Assembly: GCA_033296885.1 (NCBI GenBank)
Contig: MU863955.1
Coordinates: forward strand, 108,455-172,454
Length of the DNA stretch: 64,000 bases
From: Triangularia verruculosa
Lineage: Eukaryota > Ascomycota > Sordariomycetes > Sordariales > Podosporaceae
Direction: 5' to 3'
Numbering within the stretch: the first letter of the stretch is position 1; every line of letters begins with the position of its first letter. The notes beneath the pieces were generated by a model. That model did not search any database. It saw only the letters and a program-made list of their open reading frames with translations, and was not told where the DNA came from. The translations under genes and the position numbers were made by a program. Positions 1 through 11,491 of this stretch are shown piece by piece.

Positions 1-1332
1 CCTTGCAAGGAGACGCGATCCAGAATGCAACCGTCACGCTTTATCGCGACGAAGTTGGTTTCGCGGACGTGCACCGCGTTTAAAGTAGTTGCAGGGGCCT
101 TGATTGGGTGGGTGGGGAAGTCCAATGAGAATCAGCCCTGCTGTGTGACGAGACAACGGGAAACTCGTTGCTGTCAGGGGCACGGGCTCTTTTATTTGCT
201 TTGCTGCAGGCACGAGGAGCGAGTGATGTGAGGGAGCCCACAGAGAGAGGCGAGACGTGACGTGATTCGGATCCATTGTGTGCTAGATCGAGGGGAGGGG
301 TTATGACGAGTAGATGTAGTGGAAGGGTTCTGCTCAATTGGTCAAGATCCACGAGCTATTTGTTATTCAACAAGCATAAAACCGGGCTAGATTTTTCAAG
401 ATTCAAGATATGGGATCTGAATGAATAGGTTGGATCTTATGGGGGAAAACCCCCCGGACCCGGACCCCTGGGCTCCCGCGACCCACGTAATCCGCACCCG
501 TGTTAATTAGCGACGCCAAAAACCGCGTTCTTTCGCGTATCACAGGCGGAAAAAAAACCACTTAACCAAAGGGGGAGAAAGATGGGGAAAAAAGTGTTCC
601 ATTGTTCAGCCAGCCATCCGCATTTTTTAAGCTACGACATACACAGTAATACTCCGTTACTGGCCCTGATTTGCTGTTGGCAAGGGCAGGGCAGGCAGAA
701 ACAAGCAGGCACCCACGAGACAAACCTGGAAGCAGGATTCCCTTGTGCGCAGCAGCGCGGCTGTTTGACCTTTTTTAGTGAAGTTAAGTAAGCCTGAGGG
801 GGACGACGTTTGGACCTCCTCCTTTGTCTTGTAAGCTGAGGGGAGAAGAAGGAAACAATCCAATCGCAACTTCCTTCTCTTTTTTCTTCGAAACTCCACA
901 GCTTACACCGACTTTGACGTCGTCTCCTCGGGCAACACTATCTCTTTCTCTCTTTCAAGTTCGACTTTTCGACTTGAACTTTTTGATCCCGATACCTTCT
1001 TCAGTTCCGAGGCATCAACACAAAGCAAAATCAATATCACGACTTTTGGACGAATATACCCTTCCCTTCCAAATTCTTGAGGATATCACCATTCCAGTGA
1101 AGAAAAAATAGCTTCGTTATCAAGCCTCCCTCGATACCCTTCTTCTTCCTCTTCTTCCTCTTCTTGTTCTCTTCTTGTTCTACACCGACTCCGCCTACTA
1201 CCCATCACCCCAGTAGCAGCAGCAGCAGCGACTCCACAGCGACTTCACTGTCACCGCCTTCTTATTCTCACCACCAAAACAAACCCACCGTCGTCGCGAC
1301 CTCTCGCTTCCTCTTCCTCTCCTTCTTTCACA
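1..1332. other. Intergenic region and 5' leader upstream of the UNG gene
   Basis: No convincing gene is seen here; the short open frames overlap on both strands and have no recognisable domain. From about 880 to 1330 the plus strand becomes rich in C and T (many TCTTCTTCC runs), typical of a fungal transcribed leader just before the ATG at 1333. A possible G1/S promoter element lies at 511-540. Confidence 0.6.
511..540. promoter_or_regulatory. Candidate G1/S (SBF/MBF-like) element upstream of UNG
   Basis: Seen: GCCAAAAACC at 515-524 and TTTCGCG at 531-537; the latter is the reverse complement of the SCB core CGCGAAA bound by Swi4/Mbp1-type factors. The same GCCAAAAACC decamer lies beside CGCGAAA and ACGCGT upstream of MCM4. 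It is about 800 bp from the UNG start codon, so its use in this gene is an inference. Confidence 0.35.
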
Positions 1333-2635
1333 ATGTCGACCCTAAAACGCAAAGCCGGCGCCCAGACAGGCGGTGCCGACGCCAAAAAGGTCAAGCAAGG
1401 AAGCATCATGTCGTTTTTTGGAAACAGCTCCCCGGCTACTGGGCCAACAAAGTCGAGTTCTGCTGCTGCTGCCCCGACAACGCCAAACTCGTCGTTTTCT
1501 GCCCCCCAGCCTGACCCAGCAGCGGCGAGGTTTGACAAGGCGAAATGGGTCGCGACTCTGACGCCGGAGCAAAAGAAGCTTTTGCAGCTCGAAATTGACA
1601 CCCTGGACGAGTCTTGGCTGGTGCACCTCAAGGATGAGATTGTGACCAAGGAGTTTTTGGATTTGAAGAGGTTTTTGGAGAGGGAGTATGCTGCCGGCAA
1701 AAAGATTTTTCCTCCAAAGGAGGATGTCTACTCTTGGTATGCTTTGCTCCCGTGTTTCTTGTTTTGGTGTATATCTAACCTCCCTTGTTAGGTCTCGCCA
1801 TACTCCCTTCACTCAAGTCCGCATCGTCATCATAGGCCAAGACCCCTACCACAACCACAACCAGGCCCACGGCCTCGCCTTCTCCGTCTTGCCGCCAACT
1901 CCAGCGCCGCCCTCCCTCAAAAATATCTACACTTGTCTCGCGAAAGACTACCCTTCCTTTAATCCTCCCCCCAATAAGGGAGGTCTGCTGACTCCTTGGG
2001 CGAAACGCGGTGTCCTCATGTTGAACACCTGCCTTACCGTCCGAGCCCACGATGCCAACTCTCACTCCAACCGCGGCTGGGAAAAGTTCACCCAGAAGTG
2101 CATCGACCTCGTCGCCACCAAGCGAACAAAGGGCGTTGTCTTCCTCGCCTGGGGCACCCCAGCCGGCAAACGTGTATTGAAGGTGGATCAAAAGAGGCAC
2201 CTGGTCTTGAAGTCTGTTCACCCCTCCCCGCTCTCGGCATCCAGGGGCTTTTTTCAGTGCGGTCACTTCCGAAAGGCGAACGAGTGGCTCGGGGACCGGT
2301 ACGGACTCCAGGGGAGGGTCGACTGGGCTTTGATTGAGGGGGAGTCAGTGCTGGAACACGATATTCCATCGCCGAAGCCAAAGATGGAGAAGGGGGAGGT
2401 GACGAGACGGGTGGAGGAGGTGGTGAGAGGGGCAGTGATGGGACAGAGGCTGGATCTCAATGAGATTGCGCAGGGACTTAGCCCGGGGAGGAGGAGCTCG
2501 CAGGAGAGTAAGAGTCCGGAGGAAAAGTCAAAGGGAAAGGGGAAGAGCAAGGCAGTGGAGGAGGATGATGGGGAGAATATGGCCCCTGAAGAAGAGGAGG
2601 AGTGGGATGCGCTGATGAGGGAGAAGGGGCTTTGA
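1333..2635 (+). CDS. UNG1: Uracil-DNA glycosylase (family 1 UNG)
   Basis: Removes uracil from DNA as the first step of base excision repair, in nucleus and mitochondria. Two exons, 1333-1736 and 1792-2635; the 55-nt intron has a GTATGC donor, a CTAAC branch and a TTAG acceptor. The spliced protein is about 415 residues. The water-activating motif GQDPYH is at about 150-155 (Asp152), the GVLMLN segment at about 208-213, and the catalytic-His loop HPSPLSASRGF starts at His278. Residues 22-29, QGSIMSFF, fit the PCNA-interacting PIP box Qxx(I/L/M)xxFF next to a basic Lys-Arg stretch, as in nuclear UNG. After the catalytic core there is a charged Lys/Glu-rich tail of roughly 80 residues, which makes it longer than the yeast enzyme (359 residues). 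The start was chosen as the first in-frame ATG after the CT-rich leader. Confidence 0.95.
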
Positions 2636-3495
2636 AAGGCCGTTTTTTTCCAATTGGGTTCCAAGCTATGTGGTGCTCTGAAAGATGCAACTTTTTTACT
2701 GTTGCAGTATGGTGGTGTTGTTGGAAAGGGACGGGGCTGATATCAGGTTGGTGATAGCCATGGATATGTATTGTGAAGAGGGGAGAGGCGTTTGTTTATT
2801 GCAGTCAGTGTTTCTTTGTGATGGAATATTTATGAGGGAACAAAGTATGAAAGAAATGGTATAGGATGGTAAGGGATGGAATCAGCAAAGGGATTAGGGA
2901 TGGGGTAGCATGTATGATGGATGGATTGATGTACGGATTTATGAAAAAACAACAACAGCAACAATCTGGGGAGGCAAGAAGCCTGGACTGTCTCGTATTT
3001 GGCATTTTGCTGGAAGTTGCTGGATCGGATCTTGCTGGAGCAAAGGTGTTTGTGTGTGTTTTGTGTGTGTACTGTGGCTTATGGGTATGCTTGGTAGAAA
3101 GCGACTGGAAGGGTGATTGTTCTAATTACATCTGTTCTTGCGCTCAAGATCTTGATTTCATGAGATTTTTTTATCTACGAAATTAATGGGGCAAATAGGA
3201 TCCCCCGAGTGACTCTTGATTTCCGTGCAGGTTCAATCTTTGCATTTTCTAGCCTCAGAATGTGACTGCATATCAACGACGCCGTGGCGGAGATTTCCCA
3301 GCTGCGTGAGACAGTTCTGTACTATCATGTACATATTATTTGCAGGTGGGCAGATTGCCACACCACAGTTGCTGTACAACTCGGGGGTTTGAGAAGTGAC
3401 AAGCTTCTGGTTGTGTTCTGGCGTTGGTTTCCTTCCTGCTGTGTAAATAAATACCCACCGCCCACCCCTTGAACTGGCCGCCGTGGAAAATACCA

Positions 3496-3532
<37 letters not shown>

Positions 3533-6500
3533 CATGCTCCAAAACCATCCGAAGAATAAAGCGTGTGTCACTGTTTGCTTCTCACCACTGTTTCTTTTCA
3601 CCAAGGCTGTAACTTGCTTTTGTGTGACCCAGCCGGTAATACCAACGGAAATTGAGCCGCAAGTCGGTCTCAGGAGTTGCGGCTACCTGCTCAAGTTCTC
3701 GGAGGGTAAAAAAAAAGCCTCGAAGAAAGTGGACACTTCTATCAAATGTCTCGCGGACTCGAGGCGGCTATCGTGGGGGGGGAAGGGGACGCCTTGGATC
3801 GGCCCGGCCCGAGTCCCCATGACGAATACTGGTGCCGATGATGGACTGAGAAAGAAATGTAACCGTTCTTTTGAACCTGGGATAGGGCATGTGCCCGTCT
3901 CAAAGTCTGGCATATCGCTTCCGAGTCATGGTATCAGATGGTCAAAGCAGTACCATTAGATTGACCTAACCAGGTCGAACGAAAAAAGAAAAAAAAAAGA
4001 TACCTCCCTTGCACTCGGTGACACCTCTCCGGGAACTTTCATAACCAAAGAAGCCGACACTTGTTCGTTTCAGCAAACGAGCAACAACCGACGGAATGGT
4101 GCACGAGTAATGACCCCCCTTCTGTTGATGACATCACTCAACTTTTTTGTCCCTGCAATGTTTTGTCGTCCAGGCTGTGCCAACCGCAGCAGAGGCTTAG
4201 CGTGTCGGCAGATATCGAGAGCTGTCCGGGGTATCCTATGCAGAAGAGTACGGGGATAGTGCTGGAACATAAGAGAGCAAAATCCCCGAGATCTGAGAGC
4301 CGCAATTCCCGTGGGACAAGGGGAGGATGGGGCAACAGAACAATTTGTAGGTCACGATATTTACTTGGTGATAAGGCTATGTGCGAAGTAAGAAAGATCG
4401 TTCGACTTACACCGGAAGAAGCCGAAGTCCAAGACAGGAAGGCGGCCCGCCTGAATGAGGGCCGTGATTGGCTCGAAGGCGGCGATCAAGGGTCTGGAGA
4501 TCAAGCTGCGACATGGCCGATGTGGTCCGGGTCATGCCAGTTCTTGGAGGGATGGCTCGGCAGGCTACGGGATCGCAGCATGGAGTTGGGAGCTTGCAGC
4601 GAATTGCGAACGGATATCTGCGACGGTGCGAGGATTACCGAGTCGACGGATGGGCTGGGGTTGTTGATCGAGGATGGTCCAAGGCAGCGAAGCTAGCATC
4701 TAGCGGGCTTTGATATCCATGTAAGCTGTGTCACAAGCATGATGCCGTGCATGCTCGTCCGATCATGATCACCACCTAGACAGCGAGCAGAGCTCTGGTT
4801 TTAACAGACAGTTTGCAGGCGAGCCATATGCAGGTCCTGTCCAGGGTGGCAGCTTTCATGCGGACGCACCCCGACATCCCGCACCTCCTCCAACCACAAA
4901 CGCCATGAGTTTTCCCAACTCGATAGCTGGGAGCAGGCAGTCAGTAGCCGTGTCTCAAGTGCAATGCGTCCAGGTCTGGTTGGCTGCCCGAATGCCGGAG
5001 ACATGGCGGTGATCGCACTCTTGTTCATGGAGGGTATGGCGTTGGAGTTGACAGCGAAGCGTGCAGATGGAGTACATTCTGTCCTATGGCCGGGCACCGA
5101 GAGACCCAGCTCTGCCGAGGTTGGCTCATCTCCAGCCAATGAAGCTCGCCGATAGTCCAGCATCTTCTTGACTGGCTGGTAGTCCAGGCTCTGGTTGTGA
5201 TCGGTCTGCTTGCACGGGATGCGTTGTCACTTTCCAGATCATGCGGAAGCGCAGTATCAGTCCATGACGAGCGGTTGGACAGAGGGTACTGTAGGTAAGG
5301 TAGCAGAAATGGGGCAACCCCACCCCCAACGCTTTTTCAGTGACCATAACATCTCCCCACGTTGGATGTATTAGTCTGGGGTGCTGCAGGTCGGTGTAAG
5401 TGAGCTGAGATGTGGATGTCTGTACCTACTTCAAGTGCCGAGCCGAGTTCATCTCGTGCACCACAGAGGGATTGCGGCCACCAGATGGTCGAGGAGAGGT
5501 GTGTGTGGGAATATTGACATTTTCGAAGGTCGCGGGTGGTTTGTGAAAAGAATAATAGCACAAAAAGCATATTTGTCCAGGGTGCATCATGTCCAGTCAA
5601 GAGTCAGAAATCACCAGTCTCGAATTTCAGCGGAGCCAAGATGAAACAAGGGAATGAGATCACGGAGGCACAAGAACAGGTAGGTACCCTGTGAGAGCAA
5701 CCCCCCCTTCCACCACCAACAACCCCACTTGTCACGAACGTCGGGCACGACTCCAGGAGGAGCGACTCAGCCTGGTACCCAATGTCCAAGGCTAGAGCAG
5801 AGATCCACGAGGACAGCGGTAAAACAAAAACTGTCCATGGCCCGACTTGTTGGCGGCGCGCTGAAGGAAATCCAATCCTCAGAGTAGAGCCGCGTGGGTG
5901 TTCTCGCGCCCAGCGCCGCCCTCATTTAAAAGATCAAGCGCCCGGAACACAGCTTCCTCATCTCACTGACACGCTTAAGAGATATATAATATTCGGTCCT
6001 GGTCTGTTCCTGAACGGGCTGCAGCAAATCGTTAGCAATTGCAGCTCGACACAGCAACTAATCCCGATTCAGCCTGTCACCCAAGACACGAGGTCACTTT
6101 TGGCCCACGTCCCCGCGAAACGCTACTTTCAACGAGAACCCACGCGCCCTCCCGACCCAGTGAAGCAATTTCCTGGGGCCTGCTCAACCGGGCCGCCATC
6201 ACAGTCCCAGCGCCCCTGAAGAACAGCTCGACGCCCGCCCGGAGCGACATCGCCAGCTTTTTCAGTTTCCTAATTCTTCCACTACCTTGCCATTCACCTC
6301 TTCGTCCAACCAATTCTCCTTCTCCGAGCACTCGTTTTTGCCTCTCTTTGATACCCATAGCACCCTTGCCAGCCCTGCTGCGACACCATTTTCATCACTG
6401 ACACCTTGGCGGGACGTACTGCCCAATCGAGCCACCACCCCCAGACCGCCGCCAATTACTCGCTCAGCTTGAGCTCGCCGACCAAAATAAATATTTCTTT

Positions 6501-6614
6501 TTTCCTTTCTTTTCGTCCGAAGGGTAGCATATTTTACAGCAATTCCCGCCCACCACCGTCCGTGGCCGATTCGCTCCGTTTTCTCCCCCGCTCAACCCAG
6601 TTTTCGACCATTGA
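2636..6614. other. 4-kb region without a recognised gene
   Basis: Contains the UNG 3' end, a GT microsatellite at 3500-3529 and the CT-rich leader of the next gene (from about 6240). Several frames of 80-210 codons are open, the longest at 4061-4696 on the plus strand, but none shows a domain, a regular composition or good splice pairs. I see no transposon remnant. Confidence 0.5.
3500..3529. repeat. GT dinucleotide microsatellite
   Basis: Fifteen GT units in a row, ending in TATGCATGC. Non-coding; a likely length-variable locus. Confidence 0.9.
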
Positions 6615-9600
6615 ATGTTTCGGTCTTCAACTCCTGACCCTCAAAAACCCAAGACACGCTTCTGGAACAAGATGCCGAGTCTCTTCTCCCGCCTCAAGGG
6701 CAAGGACGGGAAGAAGTCCAAAAAGGGCCAGCTCGATCTCGACGACCAATTAGCAAAGAAGCCACGATGGGAAGGAGACGCATGGGCTCGCAAAACAGTC
6801 GAGCCTGAGGAGGTGGAGGAATTGCTTCGCTATTCTACAGAAGAGCTCAAGGCGCGAGGTATGACATCAATTTCGGCACTGCTGCTGCTACTGCTGCGCC
6901 CGCCCTCCACTCCCCAGAGTGGCCCGCATCTGAAAACGCGCCTCTTTTCTCCCCGTGCCACCTTGTCGGATCAATTAGCTAACGGCTAGCTTGCAGCTCT
7001 CGATCTTCCCTTTTTGCTACTCCCCTTCCGACCAACATCAGACCCGAGTGCCGTCCGCACCTTTGTGCGACACTTTTTCGGCAACAGAGATGGCGCCCAA
7101 ACACTGCGTGGAGAGGCATTGGCGCAGGAGCTGCGGATGACGGAGCCCATGGTATGGCTGAAACGGTGCTCTGGCGATGCTGATTCGAGACACGATGCTG
7201 ACTGTGGTACAGGTTATTTCGGGCGTCGTCAAATGGTGCTGGAGCAGACTCCCAGGTGGTGTGGTAGGATGGGACTCGTATGAGCTGTTCAGTCTGGGAG
7301 AGCAAGACTCGAACCTGGCCAGAGACTCATTCAAGACCTTCATTCCGCTCAGCTTTGAGAACAGGAAGGCGCAGGCGCAAATTGTCTTTCATTTTTTCGA
7401 TATCCTTTCGGCAATTGCCGCTCACGGGAAGATGAACGGGTTCGGCGGCCGCAAGCTCTCGCGGATGGCTGCATGGTGGGCGTTCGAGCAGACAGAGGCT
7501 GACAGGGCAAATGGGTTTGAGGGCGCATACAAGGCCTGGCTCAAGTAAGTGCTTGGCGGAGGTGTAAGGGGAACAAACATGCGAACTGTACTAACCGTGG
7601 ATTAGGGCGGCCGATGCGACAAGCCACCTATTCTTCGCCTATCTTCGCTCTCTTGCTCCAGAACCAGTTGTTGGCGGCATCTCCCTGTTACCCATGTCGT
7701 TGCAGAAGCTTCTTCAGGAGACCGAATACCCACCGCAAAGACCCCATCTCTTACAAACATCGACGTACAGGGTAGCCATGATTGTCGATACTGTTTCGCC
7801 AACACCGTTTGCTCTTCTGCGCCGAGCCAACCATTTTCAGTACCGCGACGACGACCGGGCTCTGAAGCAGTGGTCCGAGTACGAAGATCCTATCAAGGCT
7901 TTGACTGAGGAATGCGTGAGAGTTCTTAGGGCGATCTCTGCTGCAAACCAGTCACAAGCTGTTTCGAGTTCCAAACACTCTACTAGTCTTCGCGACGCTT
8001 CCTGGTCTCGATTCGAAGATATCGGATTTGCAAGTGCCTTGGAAGAGGAAGACGAGACGGACGATTCAATGGCACTCCAGCGACAACAGCTGGGAATGCG
8101 AAACACGCCTGCCTCTGGTAACGACTTGGGGCGGCCAACGACTCCTTCTTGGGCAGACTTCTTGTCATCGGGATTCGTCGATGAGAAGAATAACACAAGC
8201 CACTTGCTGCCACCGGACAAGGTCCTCCCTCCCATCGACACCAACTTTCGGCAACGCAGCTCGCAGTCCCACAGACCGAGACTTGAGAATGAAAACCATC
8301 TCGAACCTGGCGAGCTCGCTAGCATCACCCGCTTCGATCTTGATGACGCTTTCTGGTGGGTTTGGCTGACTAGTTTGGCCCCTGAGGAGACTTCTGAAAG
8401 GAAGTCTACCTTTGGTCGCTGTGCTGTTATTGAGACTATTATTCGAGACGGCCGCTGGTTGGTCATGGAGGAAATCGTCAAGGGTGCTGCTCCTGATCCA
8501 GCAGAGGGAGCTTACATTGCGGAGAAGAAGGGATTCTTTAGCTGGACTCGTCGCGGAAAGACGTCCGGTTTGAGCAGGAGGAAGTCTACGGCTGGAAAGC
8601 ACGCGCTGGAAAAGAGCGACAAGTACCTGAACACAAGCTCGACCATGGGCTTCAGCAAGACGAGTATTGGACCTGACCAGCATGCCAAGATCCAAGCAGC
8701 TGCACAACAGCTTCAGGCACAGGAGAGGCAAAAGGCACAGCCCCAGACGGTGGAGCGAAGGGGAAGAAGCGATGCCGACTACATGCACGAGAAGACCAAC
8801 AGCGTCTTTACACTACAGGCAAGCATTTTGAACGAGGCGTCCCCGGCTGTTAAGTGGGCTAGCAAGTATGATAAGGACGCGATTCGGGAGGCCTACCTGG
8901 CAGACAACAGTGCTGGCCGCGGGGAAAGCACAGCTTCAAGTGTCAATGGAATTGCCGCCTCTGCTACTAACGGAAACGAGCTCCCGCCTCAGCTGCCACC
9001 CAAGTCCACACCTCAGCCCCAGCCGGCCCCGATTACTATCCCCGCGCCAGCTACCGTTGCGCCTCGCACAGAAACACCGACCCCGGAGACCCCCAGGGCC
9101 ACAGACAAGGAACTTGAAGCACCTAAGGACCTCCACCCAGTTGAACGGGAATCCAATGTAGGTCGTAGCACACCGGTGCCACCGCCCAAGGATCAGATTG
9201 CTAGCATCACCAGCGTGGAGTTGGCTCGTGAGCAGATGGTTTCGCCTGACCTTGACAGCTCCGACAAGAAGCAGAGTAAGCTTCACAAGGAACTGGCCAA
9301 GAGCCCTACCTCTACCGGCGGTTTTAGGAAACTGTTTGGTCGTGCTCGTAGGTCGTCCAAGATCCCTGACAGTGCACCTGAGCAAGTCAACGCCATGCTT
9401 GCATCCCCTACTGCTGTTATCCCGGAGCAGCCTCGGCAGCAAGAGGCTTCTCAACCGGCCCCAGCCCCGCAAGAGCCGGTTACAGCGCCTGTCACTCGCA
9501 AGGCAGTTCCTCCTCCATCAGTCCCCGTTGCCGCCCCTGCTCCCGCCCCGGCTGCTGTCCCTGAGCCCGAGGCTGCTGAACCTACCTACGAACCATCCGT

Positions 9601-10240
9601 TCATGAGGATATTTCCCGCGTCAACACGAGGGATGCCGCTGCTGCCACTGAGGAGTTCTCGCGCTTCGATCAAGGACCCCTTCTTGACCAGCCCGCCTTT
9701 GTCCCAGATGGAGATGACACTGATACCGACGATGCCGTGCCCCCTCCTATTGCCCGGCACTCGTCTCGTTCGCCTCTGCCATCCCCATCGTTGCAGCAGG
9801 GTTCTAAGCAAGAGGCTTTTACCCCCCCTTCTGCCCCAGCCCCAACCCTAGCTCCTGCTCCTGCACCAGTGAAGCGTCAACTCCCAGTCCCCGAACGCGC
9901 TGTACCTGAGGCGATGGACCGCTGGGCTCAGATTCGTAAGAACGCTGCTGAGCGCGCGGCCCAGCGCGGACCAGGTTCCCCAGCTTCTCCACCATCTCCG
10001 GAGATGCGGAGACCTGCTCCCAGATTCGCCAGAAAGGACGACGGCGATGAGGATACAAGCGGCGAAGAGAGTAAGTCATATTGTATTTCTTGAAGTATTG
10101 CCAGGTCTAACTAACGCTTTTCTTCAGCCATCGAATCCCGCGTAGCCCGTATCAAGGCCAGAGTGGCTGAATTGACAAGCAACCAGGAAGGAATGGGAGG
10201 ACCAGGTGCCCGCTCACCGCCGCCTCCAATCCGTCGTTAG
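6615..10240 (+). CDS. Msb1/Mug8-domain (DUF1708) morphogenesis protein
   Basis: Probable homologue of yeast Msb1 and fission yeast Mug8, which act in polarity with Rho/Cdc42 and formins at growth sites. Five exons: 6615-6858, 6997-7151, 7213-7544, 7606-10070 and 10128-10240; phases join exactly and give about 1,102 residues. The folded domain covers roughly residues 60-350, with segments such as AVRTFVRHFFG and FIPLSFENRKAQAQ, typical of the family. The remainder is long and low in complexity: Pro/Ala-rich linkers, basic patches such as GFRKLFGRARRSSK, and a conserved coiled end with ARIKARVAEL. The start could also be the second ATG at 6672 (MPSLFSRLKGK), which looks like the more usual N-terminus. 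The family call is from motif memory; the exact partners here are inferred. Confidence 0.85.
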
Positions 10241-11491
10241 GAGCGATACAGTTGCGGCTTCCCAACCAGATCCCGGCGAAAGACAGAGCTTTCGCAGAAG
10301 AGGAGCTCCCTAATGAATCGTCAATATCTTTACTACCTACCATAATCACGGAACACCACCAAAACACACCATTGAGCTCCTTAGAATGAAAAGGAAAAAA
10401 GGGGGTAATAAGGAAAAAAGAAATTTTCTTCTCTACATTGAAGCAAGATTGGAGTGAGAGATTCTCCACAGGCCATATCGATACTTTTTTTGATGTACAC
10501 AAACACAAACACACACACACACACACTCAGACACATGTTTGTTACCCCAGTCGTGTTTATGTTCGAACTTCTTTCAAGCAGACCACCGCAGGCTTTTCTT
10601 TTTTTTTTCCTTTTTTTTTGCTTCTTCTCTGATTCTTGGTTTTGTTTTGTTGTTGTTTCTGTGTGGTGTGGGATACCCTTGTCTTTCATGGAAGACAAAA
10701 AATTGAAAAGGGGGAGCAAGAAGAGGAAAAGAAAGGGGAAGTGTGTAAAAGCCACGCCCCTCTAGAATCGTACTCGTAATATACCACCTTTGTGCCTTTT
10801 TTTTTTTGTGTCTTTGACAAGATTTGATGTTATCTGCTGCTGTCATTTGTTGTCATCATAGCTGCATTTTATCTTTTGAGGATTTAGTGGGAGTTATTTC
10901 GTCTTGTTTCTGTTCAAAGCAAAATATTGAGTTGGGAATACTTTTTAAGAGGAAATAGGAAGGGGCAGTTCTGTCTACTTCTATTTGAATAATCAGTCTA
11001 CTATACTTATGATACCACCATCGTGTCTCCAGTCATATCGAGCAGATAGGGTTTCGCTTTGGTAATTCAACGGTTGTCTCGGTGTAACAAAGAATAAACC
11101 GGTTTGACAAGCGCTATGCATGCTGCTTCGTACACATATTGGTAATGGTCATTGCCAGTAACAGATGAAGGTTACTGAATATGTGTGCCACTCTCAAGAG
11201 TTTCCTATATTGGTTTCTTCCACGGTTGCACGTAACAGCCTAGAAAGGGTAAGATAAACTCTTTATCAATCACAGTACCAGCCCACTCAAGCAAAGCATG
11301 ATTTGTATGCCATGATCAATGAAGCCGCTGACAGATCGCTACCATTTAAGAATTATCATCTTGTCGTAAAAGCCACCAATGCTGTCTGCCCTGGCTAGAT
11401 CAACAATGTCCACCCCCTTTCTAGACTTGAAGATGAGAGATGACGCTTGTTTTGGCTGCTGAACCATGACAAGCCTTTTACCGAAAGCACG
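10241..11491. other. Intergenic, 3' region with CA repeat
   Basis: Holds the 3' UTR of the Msb1-like gene, a short CA repeat at 10508-10526 and T-rich runs at 10587-10620 and 10798-10807. No gene seen. Confidence 0.5.
10508..10526. repeat. CA dinucleotide microsatellite
   Basis: About nine AC units in the 3' region of the Msb1-like gene. Confidence 0.85.

Noticed and set aside
4061..4696. Open frame of 211 codons on the plus strand
   Set aside because: No domain, irregular composition, overlapping frames of similar length and no supporting splice or leader signals.
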